Shown: piece by piece, positions 1 to 10,795 of the stretch
How the letters are laid out: each line of letters starts with the position of its first letter
Numbering within the stretch: position 1 is the first letter of the stretch
Assembly (NCBI GenBank): GCA_004151065.3
Contig: NWUY0300109969.1
Location: 17,224-51,500, forward strand
DNA length: 34,277 nt
Reading direction: 5' to 3'
From: Larix sibirica
Taxonomy: Eukaryota > Streptophyta > Pinopsida > Pinales > Pinaceae
Notes under the pieces: generated by a model
What the model was told of the DNA's origin: nothing
Databases searched by the model: none
Seen by the model: only the letters and a program-made list of their open reading frames with translations
Program-made: the position numbers and the translations under genes

Positions 1-401
1 GATCCAAATCCTAGGCTCTATCAAGCGCCGAGAGGGATCAAATCTCCCGAGGTGCAAACCTCTAAAACATGTGAGCCATTAAAACATGTAAATGTAAGGA
101 AAAAATACTTATTATAGGATATAAAAGTGCAAGGCCAAGCACAACGACCTTCATACACGAATATAACTTTAAAGCTACAACTAAAAGAAATGCAATGATG
201 TTAGAAACTGAAGGATAACAAGTTGGGTGTCGTCTTTAACAAGTGAAACCCCCTAATCCATTGTGGTGTTTTCACTAATGGGAAATGCTCCCAACAAAGG
301 ATATACCAAATGGGCACATTTCCTATAATTAAAAAAGTATACATCCAATGAGCAAACACTCCAAATACGTATGTTTTGGATAAGGATCCTTGCATTGGCA
401 T
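1..401. other. Non-coding stretch, nothing recognised
   Basis: AT-rich sequence with no long open frame, splice-bounded exon or repeat structure that I can identify. The short open frames on the minus strand have no family resemblance and are probably chance. Confidence 0.5.
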
Positions 402-600
402 ACTTGTTGTGTAAGGGTTTAATTAGCCAATATCTCATATTGAGTAGCATCGACCTACTTGTTTTAGGGGTTTAATGGACCAATGTCTCATATTGAGTTG
501 CATCCACCCATTTGTTGTTGTTTTAGGGGTTTAATGGACCAATGTCTCATATTGAGTTGCATCCACCCATTTGTTGTAGAGGCTTAAATGGCCAATATTT
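402..600. repeat. Tandem repeat, ~53-59 bp unit, about 3.5 copies
   Basis: Units start near 402, 457, 510 and 569 and share the core 'ccaatgtctcatattgagt' followed by a GCATC-ACC block and an A-TTGTT block. The second and third units are nearly identical and the outer two more diverged, which suggests a recent central duplication. No coding potential is seen. Confidence 0.85.
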
Positions 601-1099
601 AATATGGTAAGTTGGAGAGCTCCTTTAAATACCATAACTACTATGACTAAACTCATAATTGAATAAATTGAATGAAGGTTTATCTATTATTAATAGAGAC
701 CTTCCACATTGTAAGTCTTAATTTTAAATGTCACAAACAATTTTATTTAAAAAAAAACTTGCAAATAAAACATAAGAGATGTTTCTCTACATTTATAATG
801 AGAATTCTATAAACAAGGTGCTTATTATGAAAATTCTATGAACAAGGTGCTTATTGAATAAAACTAATTAAATATACTATCAATAAAATCATACATAAAT
901 AATTATTTTGATATAATAACAATGAAAACCTTCCATCTCGATCCAATGGTAAATGAGTATATTGTTAAAGTATTCTTTACTTAAAGTCACCAGTTCCAAG
1001 AGCCTTACAGTAATAATAAGTGTGAAATATATGATAAATTAGTATACCTAAGGCACTCCCTGTAGTCTTAAAATTTATTTAAATACATAATTAAACAAA
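601..1099. other. AT-rich non-coding stretch with a short direct repeat
   Basis: No gene is recognised. A 29-bp unit is duplicated at 803-831 and 832-859, with the core 'aacaaggtgcttatt' in both. The rest is simple AT-rich sequence. Confidence 0.55.
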
Positions 1100-2047
1100 C
1101 AAAAACAACAGAGGCATATAAAACGAAACGGTTACATATCTCCAAACATGCTTGGCATGTCTGACAACATTCAATAATCCACGTACACACTTTGAAATAT
1201 ATTGTTGTAATGACAGGCAGCCTTATCCTCTCTGAGCTGTGTATCTTCCCATTATAAAAGATCAGGATTCTGTTTGACCCAATCCATATAAAATACTTCA
1301 AAGTTCACAAAAACCAAACAGGCATGATCATATTTTTGGTCATTCCCTATGCAGCTGCCAGAAAGTTGTCTTCATTTATTTGCAATACTAAATTCAGGTG
1401 GATGGTCAAAATTATTGAAGGTTGGAAGCGTTTCAGTCAAATGCTATTATATGTCAGCAAAGTTTTAAAAAATACAGTGTCTGCAGAAAGTTATACAGTC
1501 CAGTGAAGACCAACTTTAACCTGAAAATGATTTTAATATTTTTAATGAGTATTAAGATATCTAGTGGTTTGATGGAAAGTAGATTTAAGTATTCAACGGT
1601 TATGAGTGAAATCACCCCAAAAAAAATCACATTTTTGCTATGTATATGTCAGACAGTCAGTTTTATATTATTTTTATTTATTTGCAATAATTAAATTCAG
1701 GTTTAGAATATGGGAAAATAATATGTACTCAGTAATAAAGTAATAACAACTTTGTATTTGATTGGATTTAAGGTTTTTTAAATTTAATTGTGTATATCTC
1801 AACCTATATAACATTTATTATATTATTTTTGGTCACATATTGTTTGTCTAGAATGTGATAGTCAAAATCTCAAAAAGCATATTGCCTCCATTTCAGAATT
1901 GTTTTTAATATAAAATACCATTGTATTTGAGGTATCATCATTTATGTTTACCAGAATGTTTTTAATAATAAAATTAACATAAAACTTACATTATTTTAGT
2001 TTTATAGTTTTTTAGAGTAACTTTTATTCTTGGTGTATTGGAATAAT

Positions 2048-2150
2048 TTTATAAATATATTGTCAATTTGGTTTAGCTTGAGTGGTTGTGGGATAGAGTG
2101 TTATCCTTCCCACCCAAGTTTTATTACTTGGAAAACAAAAATCACTTGTA
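2048..2150 (+). mobile_element. SINE-like insertion in R1 copy 1
   Basis: About 100 bp present in R1 copy 1 and absent from the matching place in copy 3 (near 8840), where the flanks 'attgaaataa' and 'tacaactataaaatct' nearly meet. It contains a tRNA promoter-like A box ('tttagcttgagtgg') and, after 'cttcccacccaagtt', a degenerate B box. The 15-base string 'cttcccacccaagtt' also occurs at about 32284-32298 just before a better B box. Either an insertion here or a loss in copy 3 fits; the promoter-like boxes favour a tRNA-derived SINE. Confidence 0.45.
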
Positions 2151-2343
2151 CAACTATAAAATCTCCTCTCACCCTTTCTCCCTCTTTTGGAAGAGTAACA
2201 ATTGATTAATGTTTTGATCAAATATGTAAAATATATCAACAAAGTTTTAAAAATTCAGAAAAAAGGCAACACCGACTCTAGCATGAAAATGGTTTGAATC
2301 TTTTTGGATCAATGGTATCAGTTGCTGGAAAAATCATCATACC

Positions 2344-2457
2344 CTCTATAAATCGGTTAACCCTATTTTATAGTGTTTTATGAACACTATAACTTGAACT
2401 CTCTATAAATAAGTTAACCCTATGTTACAGTGTTTTATGAACATTATAACTTGAACT
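2344..2457. repeat. 57-bp tandem duplication with hairpin
   Basis: Units at 2344-2400 and 2401-2457. The first contains a 10-bp perfect inverted repeat, 2368-2377 against 2383-2392, with a 5-base loop (arm 'ttatagtgtt'). The second unit has a diverged version. R1 copy 3 has only one related unit here (about 9660-9830), so the duplication is specific to copy 1. Confidence 0.8.
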
Positions 2458-2545
2458 GCAAAATGCAGTAGCCTTCTTAGTTAGAAAAGTTCATATATTG
2501 GTTTGTCATTGTAACACTCCACATTGTATCAATTTGTTATGTGTT

Positions 2546-3390
2546 ATCAAAAGGAGACCCTTAAGTTGGATGTATTACTTATAAAGTATCAAGGAAAATC
2601 TGGTAGAAAAACTTAAGGGATGTTTTTCTATATTTATGGATGACATTTTTAGTAAATCCATCAACCCAAAGAAAAACTTAAGGAATATTTTTCCACATTC
2701 ATATTTTTGCACAAAACTAGCTAAATGTCCAATAACATTAAAAGGCATCAAAGCTATTATGAATAAAATCATAAATAAACAAATTAAAGAAAAATTTATA
2801 TACTAACAATGAAAACTTCCCATATTGAATGTCTTAATTATATGGGAGTTGCCTAATTTTGACATTTAAGTGGTGTTTTTTATGGAATCCAACAATACAA
2901 AAATGGCTAAATCATAACTTTTCATTGCCTCCAATCTATTTTTTATTGTAGAAATGGAATCAATGCCTTGAGAAATAGTTGTAGCACCCTGATTATGCAA
3001 TCTTAGCACCTTAACACTTTATACCTGCTATTCCAAAAATTACGACCATTTTGAAAAGGAAAAAAAAAATCATCTAAACTTTAAACTAGGACAATTATAT
3101 ATTGCATTTGAAATTTTAACTTTTTAGAATTTTTATTTTAATATTTTATAAACTTAAAAAAAAATGATATGATTAAATATCTATTTACAATTGGTCTTTA
3201 AATGTTTAATATCACTTGATAACCAATGCAAAACTCAGTATTTGGATGCTAAAAGTTTATGGAATATGATTTTCAAAAATGGTTTATGAAAAATAATCTT
3301 AGTACAAAATACTTGGCTCATGCCAATTTAACTGGATTAGATTTGGAATCCAGTTAAAAATTAAAAAATGCTTCAAATCACAGGAAGAGC
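2546..3390. other. AT-rich non-coding stretch
   Basis: No gene, clear repeat or RNA is recognised between R1 copy 1 and the LINE relic. Homopolymer A runs and AT-rich sequence dominate. Confidence 0.45.
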
Positions 3391-4802
3391 TTAGTATCGG
3401 CCTCCCCAATCATTGGCAATCATTTAGTTTGGTGAATTGGAGACAATGCAAAGGTGAAAGTCGAGTGGATGCAATAATTGTTTGCAACTAACAATAGCTT
3501 TGTAAGCTTTGGTCCAATGTTTACAACAAAGTAGGGTTAAGCACCAAACATTTAGGTTTAGAAGATTATACTTGGGCTATTACCATTGAAAAATGGACAC
3601 ACATATTAATTGATGATTTGGATGAGCCCATTTGGACACACATATTAATTGATGATTTGGATGAGCTCATTTGGAAGAAGAATTAGATGGGAGAGGTTTA
3701 TTATGTTAAAAAAGGTATAAAATATAAATGGCTATGGAGGGACAAGCACCTAAAAAGACAAGACAATTGTGGTGGTCCTAGATTTGGAGGCTAAGAGCAT
3801 CTAAAAAGAAAGTTGTGTTCATGTGGATTGTGTGTATGCATAATGCATAAGGTTTGGTTGATTGAGTTTGACTTGGGTTGATTGAGTCATGAGTCAAACT
3901 CATACGATAATAAGTTTAATTTGTGATTTATTCAAACTGGTACTAAACAAATTTAAAGCTATATTTTTTATTGTTTTTCTCATTCTATTACTTGTTGGAA
4001 GTGTTTTCTACCTGTTATTTTAAATATTAATGAAAAATGTTTTTTAATTCAAAATATATGTATATATTTAATTTTTTGTATTTTCCTATTTTTGTCCTAT
4101 GCTTCACAAATTTAGTAGGATATTAGTGGGTGGACTGACATAAACAATGTGTGGCAAGGAGAACCAGTAGAAGAAGGTTTAAGACTAATTCCTTTGGTCA
4201 TGGTTAAATGTTTTTCAAGATGTTCCTTTTATCACCATTTGGGCATTTTGTTGGCATGCGATTCAAGCTCGTTCAAGGATAGATTTGTATAAACATTTCA
4301 AATCACTTTTCAGATTTGTGCAATTGCTCAGTTTTATAAAACATATGGGAAACTCAAAAACAGAAGAGTGATTGGGAAGTTGGTTGTGGAAGACTTCTGT
4401 AGGCTTTTTTTTATGGAGCATGTCAGGGCGAAGACAATAAATGTTGTTTAGGAGGGGTGCAATACTTACAAGATCAACAATATTATCATTTTAGTGCCAA
4501 CTTGGGTCAAGGCTTAAACAATCAAGTTTTCAGCAGTCCAAGCTCTTTTGAAGTTGGCTTTGCACAAAAACATTTTTCAAGTTCAGATCTTCAGTGATTC
4601 TTCTTTGATAATATGGATGAACTATGAACAGTCCATTCTTGACATCACACTCCAAACTCTTGCAACATAGATCAAGGCAACCACTCTATAGTTCATAGAA
4701 ATCTCTTTTACTCACATTTAGAGAGAATTGAAGACACTTTCCAAGGAGGGTTTGGATAGGGCTCTCGGTTTACTTGATATTAAAGAATTTGCAAAGGGTT
4801 GC
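3391..4802 (+). pseudogene. LINE ORF2 3' relic (linker and RNase H region)
   Basis: Broken remnant of the C-terminal part of a plant LINE ORF2. Around 3530-3690 one frame reads STKHLGLEDYTWAI followed by a duplicated WTHILIDDLDE segment and then a stop, resembling the linker between reverse transcriptase and RNase H in RNase H-bearing plant LINEs. From about 4140 to 4800, fragments in shifting frames read LALHKNIFQVQIFSDSS, MNYEQSILDITLQTLA and FIEISFTHI, then LSKEGLDRALGLLDIKEFAKG split across frames. These match the DS, helix and H-motif regions of the plant LINE RNase H. Frameshifts, stops and loss of the 5' portion make it non-functional. The likely 3' untranslated tail runs to about 5110. 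No clear poly(A) tail or target-site duplication was found. The family assignment is from memory. Confidence 0.6.
3594..3671 (+). repeat. 39-bp in-frame duplication inside the LINE relic
   Basis: Two 39-bp units, 3594-3632 and 3633-3671, differ at one base (CCC against CTC). The unit is 13 codons and encodes WTHILIDDLDE(P/L)I twice. A multiple of three preserves the frame, so it could have arisen before or after the element died. Confidence 0.9.
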
Positions 4803-5164
4803 TCCACAGAATATATTTGAGATTTATAATTACTATAATATTTTGTTTTTTATGTTGTTGGAATACTTTTCATACACAGCTCATATGTTGTTGGAATATT
4901 GTTTATACACAGCTCATAAGAGCTGTCATTTTGGACAATTCTACCTTTTTTTACCTTTATAGAGTACTTATAATATTAGAAAGCCTTTGTTTATGGCAAA
5001 TAGATAGATGAATTTTCGTGGTTTTTTAGCTTGACTATATATATTGTGTTTAATATATCTTAAAAATTGTACTTTTTAAATTTTTTTTATAAAAAATGCT
5101 TTATTTAATGAAGAAAAACAAACCATTCTAAACTAATAATTATAATTTAACTCAAATTTTAAAT
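4803..5164. other. Probable LINE 3' tail and AT-rich sequence
   Basis: Follows the RNase H relic with no coding capacity. It contains an imperfect repeat around 'tgttgttggaata' and 'acacagctcata' (about 4852-4918) and then very AT-rich sequence. It probably derives from the LINE 3' untranslated region, but its end is not resolvable by eye. Confidence 0.4.
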
Positions 5165-5760
5165 ATTAAATATACATATAACGGACTTCAAATATCCACT
5201 TCCCTTACAAAGCACATTTCATATCATACAAAGAGCCCTACTGAGTATAAAACTCCACTCATGCGTTTTCTATCCCCATAAGAGTTTAAAACTATCCATG
5301 GTTTAAATAGAAGTTTATCCACATAAAACAAAACGCTTGCATATCTTCAAACATGCTTGAAATATCTTACAAGATTCAGTGATCCAACCACACACTTTGA
5401 AATATATTGTTGTAATGACATAGAACCTTATCCTATCTGAGCTATGTATCTTTCCCATTAGATATAATGAGGATCCTGTTATGACCCAATCCACATGAAA
5501 TACTCCAAAGTTCACAACAACCAAAAAGGCATGACCACATTTTTGTTGATTCCCTATCCCTATGTAGTTGCCAAACAATGATCTTCATTTATTGCCATCC
5601 TAAATTCAGGTGGAGAACATGATGGTCAAAAATAGTGAAGTGTTTCACTCATATGGGGAATATGTGTCAGCAAAGTTTTACAGTTTTAAAACTTGAGTGA
5701 AAAAAGTTTTACATGTCATCAAAGTTGAGTGAAAACATTTTACAGTTCTAAAATTCAGAG
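5165..5760. repeat. Dispersed repeat R1, copy 2 (partial)
   Basis: Corresponds to the first third of copies 1 and 3: 'aaaacgcttgcatat', 'ctttgaaatatattgttgta', 'ccaaagttcacaaca' and 'aaattcaggtgga' occur in the same order. The later R1 blocks (T-rich 'tttttaataataaaatta', 'gcagtagcc') are missing, so it is truncated. Its upstream part shares 'cca' - 'agtttaaaa' spacing with copy 3 (about 7340-7400). Confidence 0.7.
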
Positions 5761-5989
5761 GGTTGGGTGGGTTAAAATTTGATCAAAATACACATATTTT
5801 TAACTTAACATGTGGTACATTTTCGATTGGAATTTGGTGGCATAACATTTTGGTATATTTTTCATTTTCGATTGGAATTTGGTCACTAGTCGATGCCCTA
5901 CCCAAAAACATGATGCCCCATTCCCAAAACATCATATTTTCATAATTCACAATTACTTTAGAGTTTTAAACATTTTCTAATTAATCTAT

Positions 5990-7030
5990 GAGCTTGCTCA
6001 AATGTGTTTTGTGTTGAATTAAGGTGTTGTCTATGCATTATCAAAATTCACCTAAACTAACAAAGCAATTCCACTTTGTATCCATTGATCCAACAAGAAA
6101 CACATATTGACAAGTTCACAAATCAATTTAGAGACATTAAAAACCCTACAAAAATTGTGAATTACAAGAAGATTGATTCCTAGTTTGAGGTATTGATTGA
6201 CGATTGAAATCTAGTTGAAAATGCATCAAAATTTGAGCCTTTGATCAAACTTTATGCCACCCCATCATGGAGGGTATTGTTTATGCATTGATCTAAACAC
6301 TAATTTTCCTTCCGCTCTAGTCCCTCAATGAAAATTGATAAAATAATTTAACCTCATTTTGATGAATCTAATAGGAATGCATCTTGAGGGTCTCACATAT
6401 CGATTCAACACCAAAAAGCCCATGGTATTGGTGAATTGTGATATGATTGCATTTTTGGGGTTCGGTGTCAATCGACCACTGGATTCTAGTTAGAAACACA
6501 TCATAATTTGCATCATATAGAGTGTGTCTTGATCAAACCTTATTCCACCCATTAAGGAGGGCATTGGCTATGCATTAATCAAAACACACTTTTTTCATCC
6601 AACCTTTTCAGAGCTTGACAAAGCAATTATGTCACATTCTAATTAGCCATCTTATGAGAAAATAATCTATTCGACAACATTGAAAACCCCATTGTAGTCA
6701 TGAATTACCAGATCATGTTTATGTGGTAGGACATCAACATTGGTGGTTTCTAGCATAAAACACATCAAAATTTGCTCCATAAGAGGGCATGATATAAAGT
6801 CCTTAGAAATTTGAATATTTTTACAAAAAATGTTGCCAAACATTTTATGATTGGAATTTTGATCATTAGTAAAATTCGCAAGGTTTTTACACTTCAAGAA
6901 AATTATGAGTCCTTAAAATTTTCCCACCCTTATTGAAATCCAACAAAACCATTTCACCTCATTTTGATCAATCCAACAAGAAATGCATCCTAATAAACTC
7001 ACAAATTAATTGAAAAACATTAAAAAACTA
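5990..7030. repeat. Degenerate tandem array, unit about 250-290 bp
   Basis: A 'tatgcatt(a/g)atc' core recurs near 6034, 6284 and 6570, each followed by 'caccta/cactaa/cacact' and then related blocks ('gacaaagcaatt', 'aatccaacaagaaa', 'cacatcaaaatttg', 'cattaaaaac'). Units are heavily diverged, with different internal deletions. No protein or RNA gene is recognised. Confidence 0.55.
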
Positions 7031-7330
7031 AACCAAATTATCATAAGAATGTGGTCATACTAGACAAAAATATATTCCCTAATGAAAATTGTTAATTTAC
7101 CACTCCCTAACTTACTTCCCAACTTACTCCAAAAGAAAAAGTTGTTAATAACTACTACTAGGAAAAAAAACTATATAATTAATAACAATCTAATAAATTT
7201 ATAAAATTATAATATAATAATTTATATAAAACATTTTACCAACATTAAATTATCAATTAATTAAATTTTACATCTAAAATATATAATATTAATTAATTTA
7301 AAAAAACAATCACACTAACAAGACACGTGT
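7031..7330. other. Very AT-rich spacer
   Basis: Nearly pure A/T with short runs such as 'aattaattaaatttta'. A CACGTG hexamer lies at about 7325, just before R1 copy 3. Nothing else is recognised. Confidence 0.5.
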
Positions 7331-7712
7331 CATCTTATGCACAGAGACCAATAAATCTATAACTCTATTCATCCGTTTCCCATGCTCCCAAAGAAGTTTA
7401 AAATTGGAAGGCAATCGTTTAAGTGGAAAGCTTATCCACATATCTGCATAATATTACCAATACCCTCAAAACAAAACGCTTGCATATGTGCAAATATGGT
7501 TGGCATTTCATGGTAGTTTTGACTTTGAGAGATATGGTATGATGACAAATAGTCTTATCCTCCTCCTCGGTGTGTGGGGACTCATTTTTATCAGTCTTCA
7601 ATGCTCATGTGTTATACTTTGTTTGCCTGTCACCAATTCTCAGCTGTATATCGTCGCCATTAAATATACTTCAAAGTTCACAACAACTCAAGAGGCATGA
7701 TCACTTTTTTTT

Positions 7713-8028
7713 GCTATGCAGCTGCAGGAAGTTCCCTTTATTTATTTGCAATATTCAAATTCAGGTAGATAAAGTAGGAAAATAATATTCATAATATAAT
7801 AAAATAACATATATTTTATAAGTTGGAATATATACTGTTGCTGTTGGATTTGAAGTGTTCCACTTTTTTAGCTATGCAACTAGGAAGTTCCCTTTATTTA
7901 TTTGCAATATTCAAATTCAGGTAGATAAAGTAGGAAAATAATATTCATAATATAATAAAATAACAAATATTTTATAAGTTGGAATATATACTGTTGGATC
8001 TGAAGTGTTTCAGATCTAACCATGTATC
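7713..8028. repeat. 158-bp tandem duplication within R1 copy 3
   Basis: Units 7713-7870 and 7871-8028 share long identical stretches, including 'gttccctttatttatttgca' and 'ggtagataaagtaggaaaat'. A third, more diverged unit follows at about 8085-8260. The first two are so alike that their duplication is much younger than the R1 family. Confidence 0.85.
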
Positions 8029-8462
8029 CCAATCTATAAAGCAATTATTATATTACTTCAAAGTTCACGACAACTCAAAAAGGCATGATCACTTTTTGTT
8101 ATGCAACTGCCAGACAGTTGTTTTTATTTATTTGCAATGTTGAAATTCAAGTCGATAAAGTAAAAAAATAATATACAGATAAAGTAGAAAAATAATGTAG
8201 CGAAATAATAAATATTGTGTAGATTGGAATATACATCATTAAATTTGAAATGTTTCAGATCTAAAAGTGTATATTTTAACTTATGAAGCAATTATTATAT
8301 TAATTTAAAGTACAAATTGTTTACTTTAGAGTACATATTGTTTACTGAAAATGAAAATGTAACAATCAAAACCAAAAAAACATTATTTGTACAATTGCCT
8401 TAATAGATTTGCAAAACCCAAAAAAACATTAGTTGTACAATTGCCTTAATAGATTTGCAATA

Positions 8463-8696
8463 ATCTAATTCATGCTAAGAATGTAATGGTTAAAAGCATT
8501 TACACTCTTCACCCAATTGGATTACAAACCAATCTTTTTAAGCCCTTATTTCAGAACTGCTTTTAAATGTAAAATACCAATCTAATTCAGGGTGAGAATG
8601 TAATGGTCAAAAGCATTTATACTGTTGACCCAATTGGATTACAAGCCAATCCTTTTAAGCCCTCATTTCAGAATTGCTGTTAAATTTAAAATATCA
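8463..8696. repeat. 117-bp tandem duplication within R1 copy 3
   Basis: Units begin at 8463 and 8580, each starting 'atctaattca' and containing 'cccaattggattacaa' and 'cc(t/c)tttttaagccc'-like blocks. A shorter duplication of about 45 bp ('acaattgccttaatagattt') precedes it at about 8370-8462. Copy 1 has a single counterpart. Confidence 0.8.
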
Positions 8697-8970
8697 TTGT
8701 ATTTTGGTATCACCGTTTATATTTATGAGCATGTTTTTAATAATAAAATTAATCTATATAAATTGTAAATTTACATTATTTTAATTTTATAGTTTTTAGA
8801 ATAATTCTTATTTTTTATATATTGAAATAACTATTACAACTATAAAATCTTCTTTCTTCCTTTCTCCCTCCTTAATTAATATTTCAGTTCAAAAAATGTA
8901 TAAAATATATCAACAAAGTTCCAAAAATACTTGCTCATACAAACTTGCTTACTGGCTTGCTGCTGGTGGG

Positions 8971-9077
8971 CTTGCTTGCTGTCTGGATGGCTGGCTGGGC
9001 TGGCTTGCTTGCTGTCTGGATGGCTGGCTGGGTTGGCTTGCTTGCTGTTTGGATAGCGGGCTGGGCTGGCTTGCTTG
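8971..9077 (+). repeat. 33-bp minisatellite, three units plus a partial
   Basis: Units 8971-9003, 9004-9036 and 9037-9069, each starting 'cttgcttgctgt', then a truncated fourth. It is markedly more GC-rich than its surroundings. The unit is 11 codons, so a 125-codon frame (8896-9273) contains an 11-residue Leu/Cys/Trp/Gly repeat, but that frame resembles no known protein and probably reflects the repeat itself. Confidence 0.9.
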
Positions 9078-9269
9078 GCTATTTCTTACCTGGCTTGGTG
9101 GGGAAGGGGTCCGCATATCTAGGTACACCACCCTCCTTGCATGCCCAGATAAGCCATCCATTAACTTACTTAGCATATCTAGGCAGGTAGCTTTCCTGGC
9201 CCACCCAGGCAGCTTCAGGTCAATACTTTTAATATGTTACGCCTTACTTTGGTTTGGTGTATGGAAAAT

Positions 9270-9561
9270 ATAAAATAGGGAGTGAGTTAAAGTCTAGACG
9301 ATTTGCATCTTCTCCGATAAGTTTGATCGGAATCCGGCAACACGATTTGTTGCTAAAAATGCAATTTTCATTGTTGAAATTGCAATTTGATTGCAGAAGT
9401 GGATTCAGCGCCCTCGATTATCCATGGGGCAGGCACCCCAATTATGCAATTCCAACAACTCAAAACTGTCATTTCAACAATTTTCGCCTGATTTTGACCA
9501 GAAAATTCACCGGATAGTGGATGCAAATCGTCTAAACTTTAGCTTACACCATAAAATAGGG
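9270..9561. mobile_element. MITE-like element with TIRs and target-site duplication
   Basis: Inverted terminal regions: the 22 bases at 9288-9309 are the reverse complement of 9520-9541 with one mismatch (core 'tagacgatttgcatc'), and weaker pairing continues outward to about 9281 and 9550. Directly outside lie identical 11-mers 'ataaaataggg' at 9270-9280 and 9551-9561. The element is therefore about 270 bp (9281-9550). The duplication could be 8-11 bp because GGG may belong to the terminus. That size suits a Mutator- or hAT-type MITE, but no transposase is present and the superfamily is unresolved. Confidence 0.65.
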
Positions 9562-9909
9562 GTGGGCTCTCTCTCGAAAGAAAAAGGCAACACCAACTGC
9601 AACATGAAAATAGTTCGAAATTTTTTAATCACTATTTTCAGTTGCGGGCAAAATCATCACACCCTGTATAAATCTGAATCCCTTAACCCTCTTTTACAGT
9701 GTTTTGATGCAAGTAACTTGATGTTCATACCGTCGGATACCATTAACATATTAGGCTTACAAATGCTTATACACAAAAACTATCCCAAAAGACCTGCACT
9801 TCAGCCAAAAATGAAGACTATAACTTGAACCACAGAATGTAGTAGCCTTCTTCGCTGGAAAAGTTCATATATCGGGTTGCCATTGTAACAATCCAACATT
9901 GTATGAATT

Positions 9910-10261
9910 TGTTGAAAATATCAATATATTAAATGTGTTTTTAGTAACATTGAGGAATGTGAGCTGTTTTTAATGTCACTAATTATAAAAGTGAAGAAAT
10001 TGTCTAAAGGGAAGGTAGGTGCATTGTGTTACATTGGATGACACAGGATGTCCTTTGTTGATTGTTCTACTCTTTGTTGCTATTTGTCCCCACTACAAGG
10101 ACAACTGGTTATATTGTTAATGATACCAGTTTCGGTTATTCTCCCTATCTTGTTTAAATTAAGTTTAATGCATGCTTTCATTGTTGCTTATTTGTTTATT
10201 TGTCGCCTGTGTTTTATTTCATTCTTTGTTGATACATCTTTGTGTTTTCTGTTTTACAACA
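9910..10261 (+). repeat. 5' LTR of the Copia-like element
   Basis: 352 bp bounded by TGTTG and CAACA inverted ends. It shares with the 3' LTR the head segment 'ttttagtaacat', 'gggaaggtaggt', 'tttaatgcat' and the terminal 20 bases. The 3' LTR has extra inserted and duplicated sequence in between. Confidence 0.65.
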
Positions 10262-10274
10262 TGGTATCAAACCC
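10262..10274 (+). other. Primer-binding-site-like sequence
   Basis: 'tggtatcaaaccc' begins directly after the LTR-terminal CA. It resembles the TGGTATCAGAGC initiator-Met tRNA primer site usual in plant Copia elements, with decay after the first eight bases. Confidence 0.6.
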
Positions 10275-10784
10275 ATGTGTATGGTTCTGAGAGATCCCAA
10301 AGATTTCATCTTAGCAGCACTGAGAAATGAACACACCCCTAGTTTACAGAATTTGTAAATGGATACATGTTAGCTGTAAGTCCGACATAGACGTGTGACT
10401 CGTGATGAGGTTTATGTTGGTATTTTCTATAGTTATGAATACATGTAGCATGGGTATTTGTTGGAGATGCATTTTATCAAATTGATAGATGATTTGAACA
10501 ACATTGCAGGTGGAATTTGCATGGGTGGTGGGTGCTTGTGCCAATTTTGCAAGTGGACTTGCATGGGTGCTGGTTATCTATCCTAGCGTTGCAAGTGGAC
10601 TTGCATGTTTATTTGTTTCAAGAAACTAAGCTCAAAGAAGATATCTTTCAAGGGGGCTTGGTGTGCATTGTGCATGTATGAGACAAGACTGCTGCATCAT
10701 GAGTTAGATTGATACCAGACATGGGTAATTAAATCACTCCAACAACATAAAGACTTAGAAATTATGTTCCAGATTTAATATATC

Positions 10785-10794
10785 GGGGGAGGGA
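10785..10794 (+). other. Polypurine tract
   Basis: 'gggggaggga' lies two bases before the inferred start of the 3' LTR, as expected for plus-strand priming of an LTR retrotransposon. Confidence 0.6.
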
Positions 10795-10795
10795 C

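Larger units (their letters stand above)
1100..2545. repeat. Dispersed repeat R1, copy 1
   Basis: First of three related blocks in the window. Shared landmarks include 'tttgaaatatattgttgtaa' near 1191, a 'caaagttcaca' segment near 1300, 'tttatttgcaata' near 1375, a T-rich 'tttttaataataaaatta' near 1960, and an end block around 2255-2540 ('gcagtagccttctt', 'aaaagttcatatat'). The same landmarks recur in the same order in copy 3 at 7331-9909, and the first part recurs at 5165-5760. No conserved protein is visible; short open frames that look similar between copies reflect DNA homology. It may be a non-autonomous transposon or LTR-like unit. Outer boundaries are approximate. Confidence 0.7.
7331..9909. 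repeat. Dispersed repeat R1, copy 3 (with insertion)
   Basis: Longest R1 copy. It matches copy 1 in order from 'aaaacgcttgcatat' (about 7472) to 'gtagccttctt' and 'aaaagttcatatat' (about 9841-9870). Relative to copy 1 it has two internal tandem duplications (7713-8028 and 8463-8696) and a roughly 640-bp insertion (about 8937-9580) carrying the 33-bp minisatellite and a MITE. In copy 1 the matching flanks 'caacaaagtt' and 'aaaaggcaacacc' are only about 20 bases apart. Confidence 0.7.

Noticed and set aside
1068-1301. Similar minus-strand frames at 1068-1301 and 5315-5578 as a conserved small protein
   Set aside because: Similarity follows the DNA homology of R1, copy 3 does not keep the frame, and there are insertions that are not multiples of three.
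10048-10290. 80-residue hydrophobic open frame
   Set aside because: It lies across the end of the 5' LTR and the PBS-like site of the Copia-like element; hydrophobicity comes from T-rich sequence.
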